The notes below the pieces were generated by a model. That model had not been told where the DNA came from. It was given only the letters and a program-made list of their open reading frames with translations, and searched no databases. Positions 18,201-25,994 of a stretch of DNA of 38,234 nt are shown in pieces. Source of the DNA: Planctomycetota bacterium (GTDB lineage Bacteria; Planctomycetota; Phycisphaerae; WQYP01). Location of the stretch: positions 1-38,234 of the forward strand of contig JAJZVR010000005.1 of assembly GCA_021847065.1 (NCBI GenBank). The letters run 5' to 3'. Both the position numbers and the translations under genes were made by a program. How positions within the stretch are numbered: the first letter of the stretch is position 1; every line of letters begins with the position of its first letter.

Positions 18201-20231
18201 GGTTCGATCCAATTCCTCCAAAGCCCAGAACAACAGACCGGCGGGCCGCCCGGTTCTGGCACCAAATTTATTAAACCGCTCTTGCAACAGTCCGAGTACG
18301 TCAATTTCCTGCTTAAAGTGCCGAGAAGCGATGAAATAGGATCGCGCGAAGCGTTCATTTTTATCGTCAAGGCAGCAGGCAAAGCGATAAAGTTCCAGGG
18401 CTTGATCAAATGCACGTTGATCCCAAAGTACACCGGCCAAATCAGCGTATGATCCCGCGGCCAGGGGCATAGCGCGAATCACCCGCCGCAATATTTGACG
18501 AACCGTGCCGAAATTCCGGGCATCGTCCATGAGCTCTCTGGCATAGAGATTCCGAAATATCGGATGCGCTTCTCTGGATTCACATATCTTTTGAAGCATC
18601 TCGATACGCTGGTCGCGTCGCGCCAATGTCCGAAGACACTCGATCTTTCCTAAAAGCAATCCCGAATTATGCGGATATTGGGCCAGCAATTTTTCGTAGC
18701 ACGCCAGCAATGTTCCGGGATCCGCATCGTAGGCGGCAAGAGCCTGTTCCGCCGTCAGCGTCAGACGGTGATCGGGGGCGGCCGCCCGCATGGATTCCAG
18801 CGCGGCGCAGGCGCAATGGCGGTCATGCCGATGCAACGCGGCATTTACGTCGTGAAGCCCATCGTAAAGCGATGCATCGCAAAGATGAACCCCTTCGAGC
18901 AACTGCTGTTGTTCGATAGGGACAAGCACAATTCCCAGCGGTCCGGTGGAGGCGTAACGTTCCAGTGTCAGCTCAGAGACAAATTCGATCGCCGGACGAA
19001 TGTAGGGGTCACGAATAATCAGCGTGCCGCGTAATTCGTCGTAGCCGATAACGGCCTGCAGATGGGCGCTGGCCGGTTCGACAGTGGCAAGGGCGAATGG
19101 TATACCGCGGTCAATAAGTTGTCGGCTGGTTTCCCAGGTCACACGAAATTCCCGGACCAACCAACCATGATCACCGGCCCATTGTCGCAAGGCGCGGTCC
19201 GGCGTTCCGTCGTAGCAAATTTCATGCGCCAAAGCGAGATGATCGATGGGCTTATTCCAGAATCGTCCAAGGCTTGCGACCACCGCGGGGCCACAGGTCA
19301 GGTGGTGTTGCCGGACAAAACCCACCGGCAGCATGACGCGCGAAGCGCTTCCATCGGCGGCCTTTAATTTGGCGGCGATCTTCTGATAGAAACGATTCTT
19401 AGATTTGGCGGCAAGCTCGGCGGCGGCGCAAACATCGCCGCAAAAATAAGCCGCATCTGACTGAGTTCCCATAAGCCAGTCACGTAATTGTTTATCCATT
19501 AAGGGGGCGAGATCGAACGCTCTGGAAAAATTCATCCGGGCATCCTGGTAACTCCGCAATTCCGTTTGCAGCGTCGCGAGTTGCAATACGAGTGCCACAC
19601 TTTCCATTCGCTGCGTTGCCTGCGTCAATAGTTCCAGTGCTTGGTCATCCTTATCCAGCAGTTGCATGAGATGCGCGGCGGATTGTACGGCGGGCCGATA
19701 CCAAGGCCGGATTTCCAAGCCTCGCATAACCGCGGAAAGCGCCGCGTCATAGCAATCCTGCCGCTCCAAAACAGTGCATCGTTCTACCGCCAGCCAGGGG
19801 TCATCTGGAAATATTTCATCAGCTGCATCCAACATTTTGCCTGCGACCATGAAATCCCGCATTATTCCTGCAATCCGGGCTTGGATTCCGTACCAGTTGG
19901 ACCGCAATTCAGCAGGGGCACAATCCGGCATGGCATGAGCGCGGATAAATTGCCATGCATCGAGCGGGCCGTGCTGATTTAATAGTACATGCGCATAGTA
20001 ATACCATGCTTCAGGCGCATCCGGATCTTCGCGATAGGCCCGATAGTGCAGTATTTTGCCCAACTGCGAACTACCAAGATTCCCGGCCAATCGCCCCGCC
20101 ATGATCCGGCCCGCGGTTGAACGCCATTGCGGTAATGGCGCGATATGCTGCGACTTTTGATACGCCTGCAGGTATAAACCCGCATTATATAGTTTTAATA
20201 CCGGCTCAACTTGCTCAAGACTAATCTGCAA
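15258..20231 (-). CDS. Giant TPR protein with an inserted C39-like cysteine peptidase fold
   Basis: The protein has about 1657 residues from TTG 20231. That start is preferred because AGGAGA lies six bases upstream; an ATG at 20318 adds 29 residues without a ribosome site. Dozens of degenerate tetratricopeptide repeats run through most of the length (for example AYQKS..., DAWTRRELVAALLNIQDVDQAAVGA). Around residues 300-440 a C39/BtrH-like domain is inserted: RQHHLTCGPAVVASLG (Gln and Cys about 312), SAHLQAVIGYD (His about 389) and IRDPY (Asp about 407), the order Gln-Cys-His-Asp of C39 peptidases. No signal peptide or membrane helix is seen, so it is probably cytoplasmic. As the first gene of the operon it may process or acylate a precursor or scaffold the export machinery; that is inference. 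Confidence 0.82.
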   Translation of the reverse strand: MQISLEQVEPVLKLYNAGLYLQAYQKSQHIAPLPQWRSTAGRIMAGRLAGNLGSSQLGKILHYRAYREDPDAPEAWYYYAHVLLNQHGPLDAWQFIRAHAMPDCAPAELRSNWYGIQARIAGIMRDFMVAGKMLDAADEIFPDDPWLAVERCTVLERQDCYDAALSAVMRGLEIRPWYRPAVQSAAHLMQLLDKDDQALELLTQATQRMESVALVLQLATLQTELRSYQDARMNFSRAFDLAPLMDKQLRDWLMGTQSDAAYFCGDVCAAAELAAKSKNRFYQKIAAKLKAADGSASRVMLPVGFVRQHHLTCGPAVVASLGRFWNKPIDHLALAHEICYDGTPDRALRQWAGDHGWLVREFRVTWETSRQLIDRGIPFALATVEPASAHLQAVIGYDELRGTLIIRDPYIRPAIEFVSELTLERYASTGPLGIVLVPIEQQQLLEGVHLCDASLYDGLHDVNAALHRHDRHCACAALESMRAAAPDHRLTLTAEQALAAYDADPGTLLACYEKLLAQYPHNSGLLLGKIECLRTLARRDQRIEMLQKICESREAHPIFRNLYARELMDDARNFGTVRQILRRVIRAMPLAAGSYADLAGVLWDQRAFDQALELYRFACCLDDKNERFARSYFIASRHFKQEIDVLGLLQERFNKFGARTGRPAGLLFWALEELDRTAEAFDMLQQALRLLPEDGSLLLLAANANARHGRLQQADEYMDKARGVCPQREWLRVAADIVLYKGDPREALTLWRKIVDAEPLAMDAQRRVTELLAQSVGNSEAESYLDAQCEKFPHHYPLLQLRVIWFRDQSPDRYLGAVRDLMGLHPNDAWTRRELVAALLNIQDVDQAAVGAQMALTLEPNSPASHNYYASVAMRQGRHPEAINALKKAIGLSVDYTPAIHQLLASENTPAGRKEALAFIHSEIVRQTIFGECLSAYRAQAVQVLDAQEVLESLRAALKARPDLWQAWSVVTLQLTQMGKLEDALVNGRAAVEKFNLLPKLFLDLAGVYGAMGNIDGQRTALQQALEIDRCWSEPARQLAALYTRSGDLVKARMVLEEIISRSPFDVRNHGMLADILWRMGVRRKALEQLQRAIQFEPDYPWGWDALKSWSQELKQPDVSLTLARQLTQSRSGDSRVWLNLARMLQLPEQFDERLTAYNRAIAADPRNIEAYDERACGLAEAGRLEEALAACHPEVFNGDVPFELRGRAAWILYRRGRRAEAIAQMAELVKESPRYYWGTCRLVEWYNESGDKKRYLQMAETLVRLWPVAPIAYGYLGDAHRENGNMIAARDNFRRAVELDAAYTYAVGNLFDMELAAGNLADAAKLEKQLSQHATPDRSLMARLEMAAARNDKKMAMTELISLCRMPAAQPWLLERALEVLAKRNWSDSIGYYVREALNQDDCNAIISELSVRCLARRNKWQLCREFVDSLSTDARALHLALLEFIQQLADHNKFQMFAWLMRRYRKILCGATELWGKTGYALKRFGRYRRVIAWMRDWRDRADVQPWMLANLAASYRAIGHRLKAIHINQFAVKMGGEPTGRAIHALWLAADAVLVKQPAAAEAWLTQAVVTPNSPPYHRFIKALTDTVLQRYDKPKVPFAATRKQIIAAKLLFPGFQRTREIRALYRHCLLRIAASNVGLSGMIWCWREALKSL

Positions 20232-20397
20232 TCCCTGTCTCCTGCACGTTACAAATGCCAGTATTGTTTTGCCGATGAATCTGGCTTTCCCAATTTCCGC
20301 TTTGCAATGGGCAAGCATAATCCCGCTTTATGATTCTCGCAATTGCCGAGGTTATTTCCTGCCGAATTGAAGCATATAAGCGGTGGTTACGGAATCA

Positions 20398-20576
20398 CCA
20401 GATGTGGCGGGGCCGGTCGATGGTCATTATTCCCGGCTGAAAAAAGGCTTGCGGAGAATCTATAATTTTGTTTCACATACAATGGCGGATTGGAGTGACT
20501 TAATTTTCCCCAGCGCCGCAAGGGTTTTCACCAGTTCATGTCGCGCGCGTTGTTTATCGAGACTGCACGGCAGCAT
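20398..20576 (-). pseudogene. Broken copy of the LolA-like gene (5' portion)
   Basis: On the minus strand an ATG at 20576 opens a frame containing ELVKTLAALGKIKSLQSAIV, which matches ELVKIIAAMGTVKSVQSAFV of the intact LolA-like gene. A TAG (20460-20462) interrupts it before ILRKPFFS, and a one-base deletion near 20425-20435 shifts the frame before MTIDRPRH, which matches ITIARPRQ. At the DNA level 20410-20545 aligns with 14911-15047. Nothing of the later two thirds of the gene remains. It lies just upstream of the TPR gene, so the intact and the broken copy flank that gene. Confidence 0.8.
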
Positions 20577-20587
20577 AACTTAGGCTC

Positions 20588-21004
20588 CTACTGAATCGGA
20601 CGACGGCTCTTCGATTTACTTCTGCCAACATGGCCGGCATGCTTCCGCATTGCGGGATTGCCGGCATGCGGGCGTCCCATTGACTGCACATGATAAGCGT
20701 TAATGATGGCCTTGATCAGGCCTGGAAATCGACCTTCTATTTCCGCGCACCGCGCGGTGTTGTGCATTTGAACACCGCGACGTTCGCTGCGGATTAACCC
20801 CGCATCCCGAAGCGCCTTGAAGTGCTGCGAGAGTGTTGATTTGGGTATGGCCTGCTCGTTGATGTTCAGAAAATCCGCGCAGGCATGCGGGCAATCGGAT
20901 GCAACAATATCGGCATAGATCGCTGCACGCACGGGGTCAGAGAGTGCGTGCAGTATGCCTTCGAGGGTAATGTCCTGAACCGATGGATGAAAAAGAGGTC
21001 TCAT
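20588..21004 (-). CDS. ArsR-family winged-helix transcriptional regulator
   Basis: This 138-residue protein has the ArsR arrangement: helix ILHALSDPVRAAIY (17-30), recognition region IPKSTLSQHFKALRDAGLI (53-71) and wing RSERRGVQMHNT. Cys38 and Cys42 are both present, but the metal-sensing CxC pair of classical ArsR is not, so the signal is unknown. The C-terminal 25 residues are basic and His/Arg-rich (RKHAGHVGRSKSKSRRP), probably a disordered tail. It is transcribed away from the SDR gene, and the shared intergenic region holds a candidate operator. It probably represses the SDR gene and perhaps itself. Confidence 0.85.
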   Translation of the reverse strand: MRPLFHPSVQDITLEGILHALSDPVRAAIYADIVASDCPHACADFLNINEQAIPKSTLSQHFKALRDAGLIRSERRGVQMHNTARCAEIEGRFPGLIKAIINAYHVQSMGRPHAGNPAMRKHAGHVGRSKSKSRRPIQ

Positions 21005-21025
21005 GGCAGTGTACTATACCCGAAC

Positions 21026-21054
21026 TTGACTTGCCGTTCCATGAGTTCTAATAT
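21026..21054 (+). promoter_or_regulatory. Sigma70-type promoter of the SDR gene
   Basis: TTGACT (21026-21031) and TAATAT (21049-21054) are separated by exactly 17 bases, upstream of the SDR gene and pointing toward it. The -10 box lies inside the candidate ArsR operator. Confidence 0.65.
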
Positions 21055-21062
21055 TCGGAACT
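21044..21062. promoter_or_regulatory. Candidate ArsR operator (imperfect palindrome)
   Basis: AGTTC (21044-21048) and GAACT (21058-21062) are inverted copies around an AT-rich centre containing AATATT. The site covers the -10 box of the SDR promoter, where repressor binding would block RNA polymerase. It is an inference from symmetry and position. Confidence 0.45.
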
Positions 21063-21135
21063 ATGCAACTAAGCGGACGCCCGGGCGTTATTCCGGGGCC
21101 GGACTTAAGTGCAGATATTATTAAAGGAGATTCTC

Positions 21136-21885
21136 ATGGGTAAGCTCGCAGGAAAAGTTGCGGTTGTCACGGGAGCGTCCAAGGGTATTGGAGCCGCTAT
21201 TGCCAAGGCGCTGGCGGCGGAAGGCGCGTCGGTTGTCGTGAACTACGCCTCAAGCCGGTCCGGTGCCGATACCGTCGTTGCCGCCATCACGGCGGCGGGC
21301 GGCAAGGCAGTCGCTGTGCAGGGCGACGTTTCCAAGAAAGCGGACATTGACCGTCTGTTCAGCGAAACAAAGAAGGCCTTCGGACGCCTGGATATTCTTG
21401 TGAACAATGCGGGAATCTACGAATTCGCACCACTGGAGAAAATCACCGAGGAGCATTTCCATAAACAATTCAATTTGAATGTGCTGGGCCTGGTTCTCAC
21501 GACGCAGGAGGCACTGAAATATTTCAGCGCCGCCGGCGGCAATGTGATCAACATCAGTTCGCTTGTGAGCACGCTGGCACCGGCGAATGCGGCGATTTAC
21601 AGCGCAACCAAGGGCGCGGTGGATACCATTACCGCATCGCTGGCGAAGGAACTCGGCGCACGCAGAATCCGGGTCAACGCCGTGCGTCCGGGGTTGGTGG
21701 AGACCGAAGGCGCAGTTCTCAATGGCTTCACAACCGGTGATTTTCATGATCAATACGTTAAGGCCGCGCCACTTGGCCGCATTGGTCAACCGCAGGACAT
21801 CGCGGCCGCGGTTGTCTACCTTGCGTCGGACGACTCGGCATGGGTTACCGGCGAAACCCTGCTGGTTTCGGGTGGTCACCGCTGA
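21136..21885 (+). CDS. Short-chain dehydrogenase/reductase (3-oxoacyl-ACP reductase-like)
   Basis: This is a 249-residue classical SDR with cofactor motif TGASKGIG (residues 12-19), NNAG (90-93), catalytic Ser at 141-142, and Tyr155 with Lys159 in YSATK. The C-terminal part (WVTGETLLVSGGHR) is the usual dimerisation end. It should be an NAD(P)-dependent oxidoreductase on a carbonyl or alcohol substrate; FabG-like sequence does not prove fatty-acid synthesis. ATG 21136 is chosen because AAAGGAGA precedes it by a few bases; a start at 21109 would add nine residues. The divergent ArsR gene and the shared operator suggest inducible expression, perhaps in response to an electrophile. Confidence 0.9.
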   Translation: MGKLAGKVAVVTGASKGIGAAIAKALAAEGASVVVNYASSRSGADTVVAAITAAGGKAVAVQGDVSKKADIDRLFSETKKAFGRLDILVNNAGIYEFAPLEKITEEHFHKQFNLNVLGLVLTTQEALKYFSAAGGNVINISSLVSTLAPANAAIYSATKGAVDTITASLAKELGARRIRVNAVRPGLVETEGAVLNGFTTGDFHDQYVKAAPLGRIGQPQDIAAAVVYLASDDSAWVTGETLLVSGGHR

Positions 21886-22034
21886 ACCGGAAACCGACGA
21901 ACATTATAGATTCACTTGAGCACCTGTTCGCTCTCCGGGATAGCATCGCCGATCAACTGGTTCATGATGATTGCCAATGACATGATTGGCTATCGCAGTT
22001 GGCAATTACAGCGGCTCGGAATTAACATACCGGC

Positions 22035-23120
22035 ATGGCTGCTAAGCAGAGTGAATCTAACATTCAAATTCATCCGGTCATGGTACTGGCGGGAACGGAG
22101 TCCTTTCTGCGCCGGCAATGGCTTGGGCGTATCCGGCAGGCGGCACTGGATGAAGCGTCCATGGATGCGGGTTATATTCGCCTGGAACCCAATGTATCGG
22201 TTACCGCATTGCTGGATGAATGCCGGACCTTCGGCATGTTCTCAAGCCGCAAACTCGTAGTGCTTGAACCTGCGGATATGCTGTTAAAAGCGCGCGGTGG
22301 CAATAATCCCGAATCCTCTCAAGACGGTGATGAAGAGGAATCCGAGCCGCCGGCAACGTCGGGCGGCACGTCACCGCGTGATCTTATTTTGCGCTATGCT
22401 GAAGCTCCCAGTGACAACACCACGCTGGTATTAATCTGCGATAACTGGTTGAAAACCACACGCCTGCACAAATTCCTGGATAAACAAGGGGCTGTCATTT
22501 TCTGCCAGGCGATGAAGGAAGAGGAGGTTCCGCGTTGGCTTACCCAGCACGCCCGAGCGGATTTCGACAAGACGATTGATCCCCAGGCGGCCATTCGCTT
22601 GGCGGAACTTGTGGGTACTGATCTTGCGCGGCTGGAAAGCGAATTGGCGAAACTGGCGTTGTATGCGGATAAACAGCCGGTGATTACCACTGCGATGGTC
22701 GATGAACTCGTTGGGTTTCAACATGAACAGGTGGTATGGAGCCTCATTGATGCACTGGCTGCGGGAAATGCCAAAGACGCGCTAAGCCGTCATACAGAGT
22801 TGTGGCAAATGGATACCCGCATCGGTTTTACACTGGTTGGCGCGATATTTTTCTGGCTAAGCCAAGTGCTCAAGGCCCGGGAAATGCTGGATCGAAGGCT
22901 AAGCGACAATCAAATCATTAAGGAACTCAGGCTCTGGCCGCCACCGCGGGCCAGTGCCGTCATGAATTCCGCCCGCCGTTGGGGCGTCGATGGAAGCCGT
23001 CGCGTCAGCGCCGCATTGCTGGAAGCCGACATGGCGGCAAAAACCAGCCTCGGAGACCCGCAGCGTAACATGGAACGCTTTATTGTGCGGGCATGCATCA
23101 ATCTCGATGCACCGGGGTAG
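22035..23120 (+). CDS. holA: DNA polymerase III delta subunit
   Basis: This 361-residue protein has the delta-subunit layout. An N-terminal AAA+-like fold opens with HPVMVLAGTESFLRRQWLGR and a SSRKLVVLEPAD strand, then a VLICDNWLKTTRLHKFLDKQG segment and the helical region EEEVPRWLTQHAR, with LAELVGTDLARLESELAKLALY as the third-domain lead-in. Delta opens the beta sliding clamp in the clamp-loader complex. There is an acidic insert with GDEEESEPP near residues 95-110. The end meets the DinB-fold gene tail to tail with 15 bases between. No clear Shine-Dalgarno is seen before the ATG. Confidence 0.85.
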   Translation: MAAKQSESNIQIHPVMVLAGTESFLRRQWLGRIRQAALDEASMDAGYIRLEPNVSVTALLDECRTFGMFSSRKLVVLEPADMLLKARGGNNPESSQDGDEEESEPPATSGGTSPRDLILRYAEAPSDNTTLVLICDNWLKTTRLHKFLDKQGAVIFCQAMKEEEVPRWLTQHARADFDKTIDPQAAIRLAELVGTDLARLESELAKLALYADKQPVITTAMVDELVGFQHEQVVWSLIDALAAGNAKDALSRHTELWQMDTRIGFTLVGAIFFWLSQVLKAREMLDRRLSDNQIIKELRLWPPPRASAVMNSARRWGVDGSRRVSAALLEADMAAKTSLGDPQRNMERFIVRACINLDAPG

Positions 23121-23135
23121 ACCACGGCTGAATGT

Positions 23136-23606
23136 TCACAATGGCTTGCCGAGCAACTGGCGTTTGTGCTTGATAAATTTCATGTGATGATCCAGGTGTT
23201 GGACATACATTTTTACCAGATCACCGAGTGTCACGCGCCCCCGCTGATTGTGCGTGCCGGCGCGAGCAAACGCCTCCACGGGCAGGCGATATAAAATATC
23301 ACCAGTCAGCAAGCGGTTTTTGGCAAATACGTCCGCGGCCATTACCGCATCAAGGTGGTCATAAAATAGTTTAGAAGCAAAAGCACTTTCATCAAATCCG
23401 ATGAGCGTCGGATTATCTTCCGCGATAATGCGTTTCATGCGGTCGGATGCAATTAAATCACTGTCCATGAGGTGCATGACAATCTGCCGGATACTCCAGG
23501 TGTTGGACACCGGGCGAGCGTTAAGCTCCGCAGATGATAATCCCTTAATGGCCGCAGGTAATACGGATGCCTGCCGAACATATTCATCAATAATCGTTTT
23601 TTCCAT
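23136..23606 (-). CDS. DinB/YfiT-fold putative metal-dependent protein
   Basis: This 156-residue protein is encoded from ATG 23606, chosen because GGAGG lies about seven bases upstream. It has the helical-bundle pattern of the DinB superfamily with the three-His arrangement: His45 in VMHLMDSD, then His137 and His140/141 in VQHLDHHMKF. Members of the family bind a divalent metal and are thiol-dependent transferases or hydrolases in several bacteria. The substrate here is unknown. It converges with holA. Confidence 0.75.
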   Translation of the reverse strand: MEKTIIDEYVRQASVLPAAIKGLSSAELNARPVSNTWSIRQIVMHLMDSDLIASDRMKRIIAEDNPTLIGFDESAFASKLFYDHLDAVMAADVFAKNRLLTGDILYRLPVEAFARAGTHNQRGRVTLGDLVKMYVQHLDHHMKFIKHKRQLLGKPL

Positions 23607-23800
23607 GGTGTGATCCTCCAAAAAAGGCTGCCTTCCATGCCCTATCATCAAAACTCTTCCGTTAAAATGCAACAGTGGGGGGGCATGCGCAACATTTCTT
23701 TTTCTCTAATATTACGCAAATACGATTCCGATATCCTGATTTTCAGAGATCAAGCGATGTTGCTCTGATCCATACTTTATTTCTTCAGGAGGAACTCATC

Positions 23801-24982
23801 ATGCGTCGCATCAACTCACAAATGTTTGCAGCCATCACCATGGCACTGGCCAGCACGGCCACCCTGGCGGCAGGTGTCGCCCACGTCAACGCCAGCCCCA
23901 CCGTTGCCGCCGGGTATTCGCTGACCACATTCGCCTCACCATTTACAGTACCGGGTTTAAATCAGGGAATTATTCCCGGCGCTTCACAAGTTGTCAGCGC
24001 ACCAGATGACATAACCGTTGCCGGTAACAGCGTATTTATCGGATGGGGCAACAATGTCATGTCCGATGGCAGTGACGGCGGTCAAAGCGTTGTGGCACAA
24101 TATACACTGACCGGTCAACTGGTTAATCACTTTAACGTAACCGGACATATCGAAGGCATGGCCATGGGAAGCAATGGCATGCTCTACACCGATCAAAATG
24201 AAGATGGCAACTCCACATTGACCGTCATCAACACCGCGACGGGATCGCAAATGCGTTATGGCTATCCCACCCCGTCTGTCCATGGCGGCGGCTTTGACGG
24301 CCTGCAATTTGTCAACGGCAATCTGTATGCCTCCGGGTCAAATCCCGACAACGGTGGCGACGGCCCCGGTCAGGTTAACAGCCATCCGGTGATTTACCAG
24401 GTTAATGCGAATCCCAATTCTTATCCCGCGACAGCCACCGCGATGGGCGTGGTCTGGGGCAATGATATGGCAACCAATGCCATTACCGGTCAAAGCACCC
24501 AGATGAACGTGTTTGATCCTGACTCCTTGAATCTCACGCCGAATGGCAGTCTGCTATTGTCCAATGAAAGCGGAGCACAGTTAACCGAAGTTACCAACCC
24601 GGGTCCAAATCAGAGCATTTCACTGTTGAATCTCACCAATGCCAGTGGCAATCCGGTCAACACCGATGACACCGGTTTCGCCACGGCCTCCAAAGGCACG
24701 CTGTTATTTTCCGATGTAAAAAATAACGTGGTTTATGCGTTGACGGCCAATAATGGCTTTACATTGAATCAGGCTTATTCATCTGATAAAACCAATCACA
24801 GCTTGGATATGCTGAACTTCAGCACCGGGGTGTTGACCCCGATTGTCACGGGCCTGGGCGGACCGGCCGGTATCGGCTTTATTAATGATCCGTCGGCTGT
24901 TCCCGAACCCGCCACTCTGGCCTTGATGGTGCTGGGTGGTGCGTGCTTGTTCCTGATGCCACGCAAGAAAATGTCCCGCTGA
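23801..24982 (+). CDS. PEP-CTERM secreted protein, beta-propeller-like
   Basis: This 393-residue protein is encoded from ATG 23801, supported by CAGGAGGA 8-14 bases upstream. It starts with a signal peptide (MRRINSQMFAAITMALAS, cleaved near VNASP) and ends with VPEPATLALMVLGG..., a membrane segment and an RKK basic tail: the PEP-CTERM anchor, which exosortase cleaves during export. The mature part is Gly/Asn/Thr-rich, with repeating strand motifs such as GNSVFIGWGNN and GNLYASGSN that suggest a beta-propeller. It is probably a surface or matrix protein. No exosortase gene is in the window, so sorting relies on one elsewhere. Confidence 0.88.
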   Translation: MRRINSQMFAAITMALASTATLAAGVAHVNASPTVAAGYSLTTFASPFTVPGLNQGIIPGASQVVSAPDDITVAGNSVFIGWGNNVMSDGSDGGQSVVAQYTLTGQLVNHFNVTGHIEGMAMGSNGMLYTDQNEDGNSTLTVINTATGSQMRYGYPTPSVHGGGFDGLQFVNGNLYASGSNPDNGGDGPGQVNSHPVIYQVNANPNSYPATATAMGVVWGNDMATNAITGQSTQMNVFDPDSLNLTPNGSLLLSNESGAQLTEVTNPGPNQSISLLNLTNASGNPVNTDDTGFATASKGTLLFSDVKNNVVYALTANNGFTLNQAYSSDKTNHSLDMLNFSTGVLTPIVTGLGGPAGIGFINDPSAVPEPATLALMVLGGACLFLMPRKKMSR

Positions 24983-25150
24983 ATCCGGGATTATCATGGG
25001 GCAATACCTGAAGATGATGTGGAAACATCTTGATTAATTAGCAGGTAACACTCAGAACGATCTGATTACCCCATGCGGTACGTGCTACTGGCGTAACCCG
25101 GCGAATGTTTCCGTACATATCGCATATTGGATAGCGTAACAATACATATT

Positions 25151-25190
25151 AAAGCCCTGTGCGAGTGACTCGCACAGGGCTTTTTCTTTT
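25151..25190 (+). terminator. Rho-independent terminator after the PEP-CTERM gene
   Basis: AAAGCCCTGTGCGAGT is followed after one base by its exact inverse ACTCGCACAGGGCTTT and then a T-rich run, giving a very strong GC-rich hairpin with a U-tract. It lies between the convergent PEP-CTERM and PspA genes. The minus-strand reading lacks a good T-tract, so it serves mainly the plus strand. Confidence 0.85.
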
Positions 25191-25230
25191 TCAATGCCGC
25201 GATAGCATCGGCTATTTTGCGCCAATGGCC

Positions 25231-25953
25231 TTATCCCGAAGGCAGTTGTTTGGTTTGACCGATTTCGCCTTTCAGACGGGCGAGGTCGGCATCCACGCCG
25301 GAACTCGCGCGCAGGGCGTCAAGATCACGTTCGGTTTTGGTGCGACCATCCACGCCGTCATCCAAAACGCCGGCCTCCGTCAGTGATTCCATCGCATCAG
25401 CCCGGGATTGCATTTGATTGGTTTTGTCCTTGGCCCGTTGCAGCGCATCACCCACATTACCAAGCTGATTTCCAATGCCGGCCAAGCTTTCATTGACCGT
25501 TACCTGGGCTTTCGCGGCGTCATACTGGCTCTTCATAACCTCTTTTTGCGTACGGAATTGATCAATACGGTCTTCAAGCTGCTTTTCATAGGTGATGAGC
25601 TTTTGTGACTGGGCCGCAACATGCTCGCTGGCATCTTTGAGCGAAGCGGCCTTCTGATCCGCAGCCTGCTTTTCCGTCAGGGCGGCTTTGGCAAGATCTT
25701 CCCGCCCGGCCTGCAACGCCATGCGCGCATCGTTTTCCGCCCGGTGGGAGTCGCTTTGTGCGGCAAGCATCTGCCGCTCCAGCGTTTTTTGTTCCGTGAC
25801 CACATCGGCCAGATGGCGCTTGGTTTCCTGCAAAGCGCTTAGCATTTTCTCGTAAGATAAATCCAATGCTTCATCAGGATTTTCAGCATGATTCAGAAAT
25901 TTATTGACCTTGGCCTCAATAATTTCCGCAGCCCGGCGAAACATATTACTCAT
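25231..25953 (-). CDS. pspA: PspA/IM30-family membrane-stress protein
   Basis: This 240-residue protein is almost wholly coiled coil. It opens with the amphipathic helix MFRRAAEIIEAKVNKFL and the DPDEAL-type motif (NPDEALDLSYEKML), then alternating Lys/Glu/Gln heptads: the PspA/Vipp1 pattern. Such proteins bind the inner membrane and stabilise it under stress. ATG 25953 is preferred over GTG 25956 because AGGAG lies seven bases upstream. It is the third gene of an operon behind two YbjQ-domain genes. No pspB, pspC or pspF is present, so control differs from the E. coli system. Confidence 0.9.
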   Translation of the reverse strand: MSNMFRRAAEIIEAKVNKFLNHAENPDEALDLSYEKMLSALQETKRHLADVVTEQKTLERQMLAAQSDSHRAENDARMALQAGREDLAKAALTEKQAADQKAASLKDASEHVAAQSQKLITYEKQLEDRIDQFRTQKEVMKSQYDAAKAQVTVNESLAGIGNQLGNVGDALQRAKDKTNQMQSRADAMESLTEAGVLDDGVDGRTKTERDLDALRASSGVDADLARLKGEIGQTKQLPSG

Positions 25954-25994
25954 CACAAAACTCCTATTAATGTTATTGCTTTATATCAGAATAC

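Noticed and set aside
25011-25031. AAGATG...CATCTT hairpin after the PEP-CTERM gene
   Set aside because: Short AT-rich stem with no T-tract; the hairpin at 25151 is a far better terminator.
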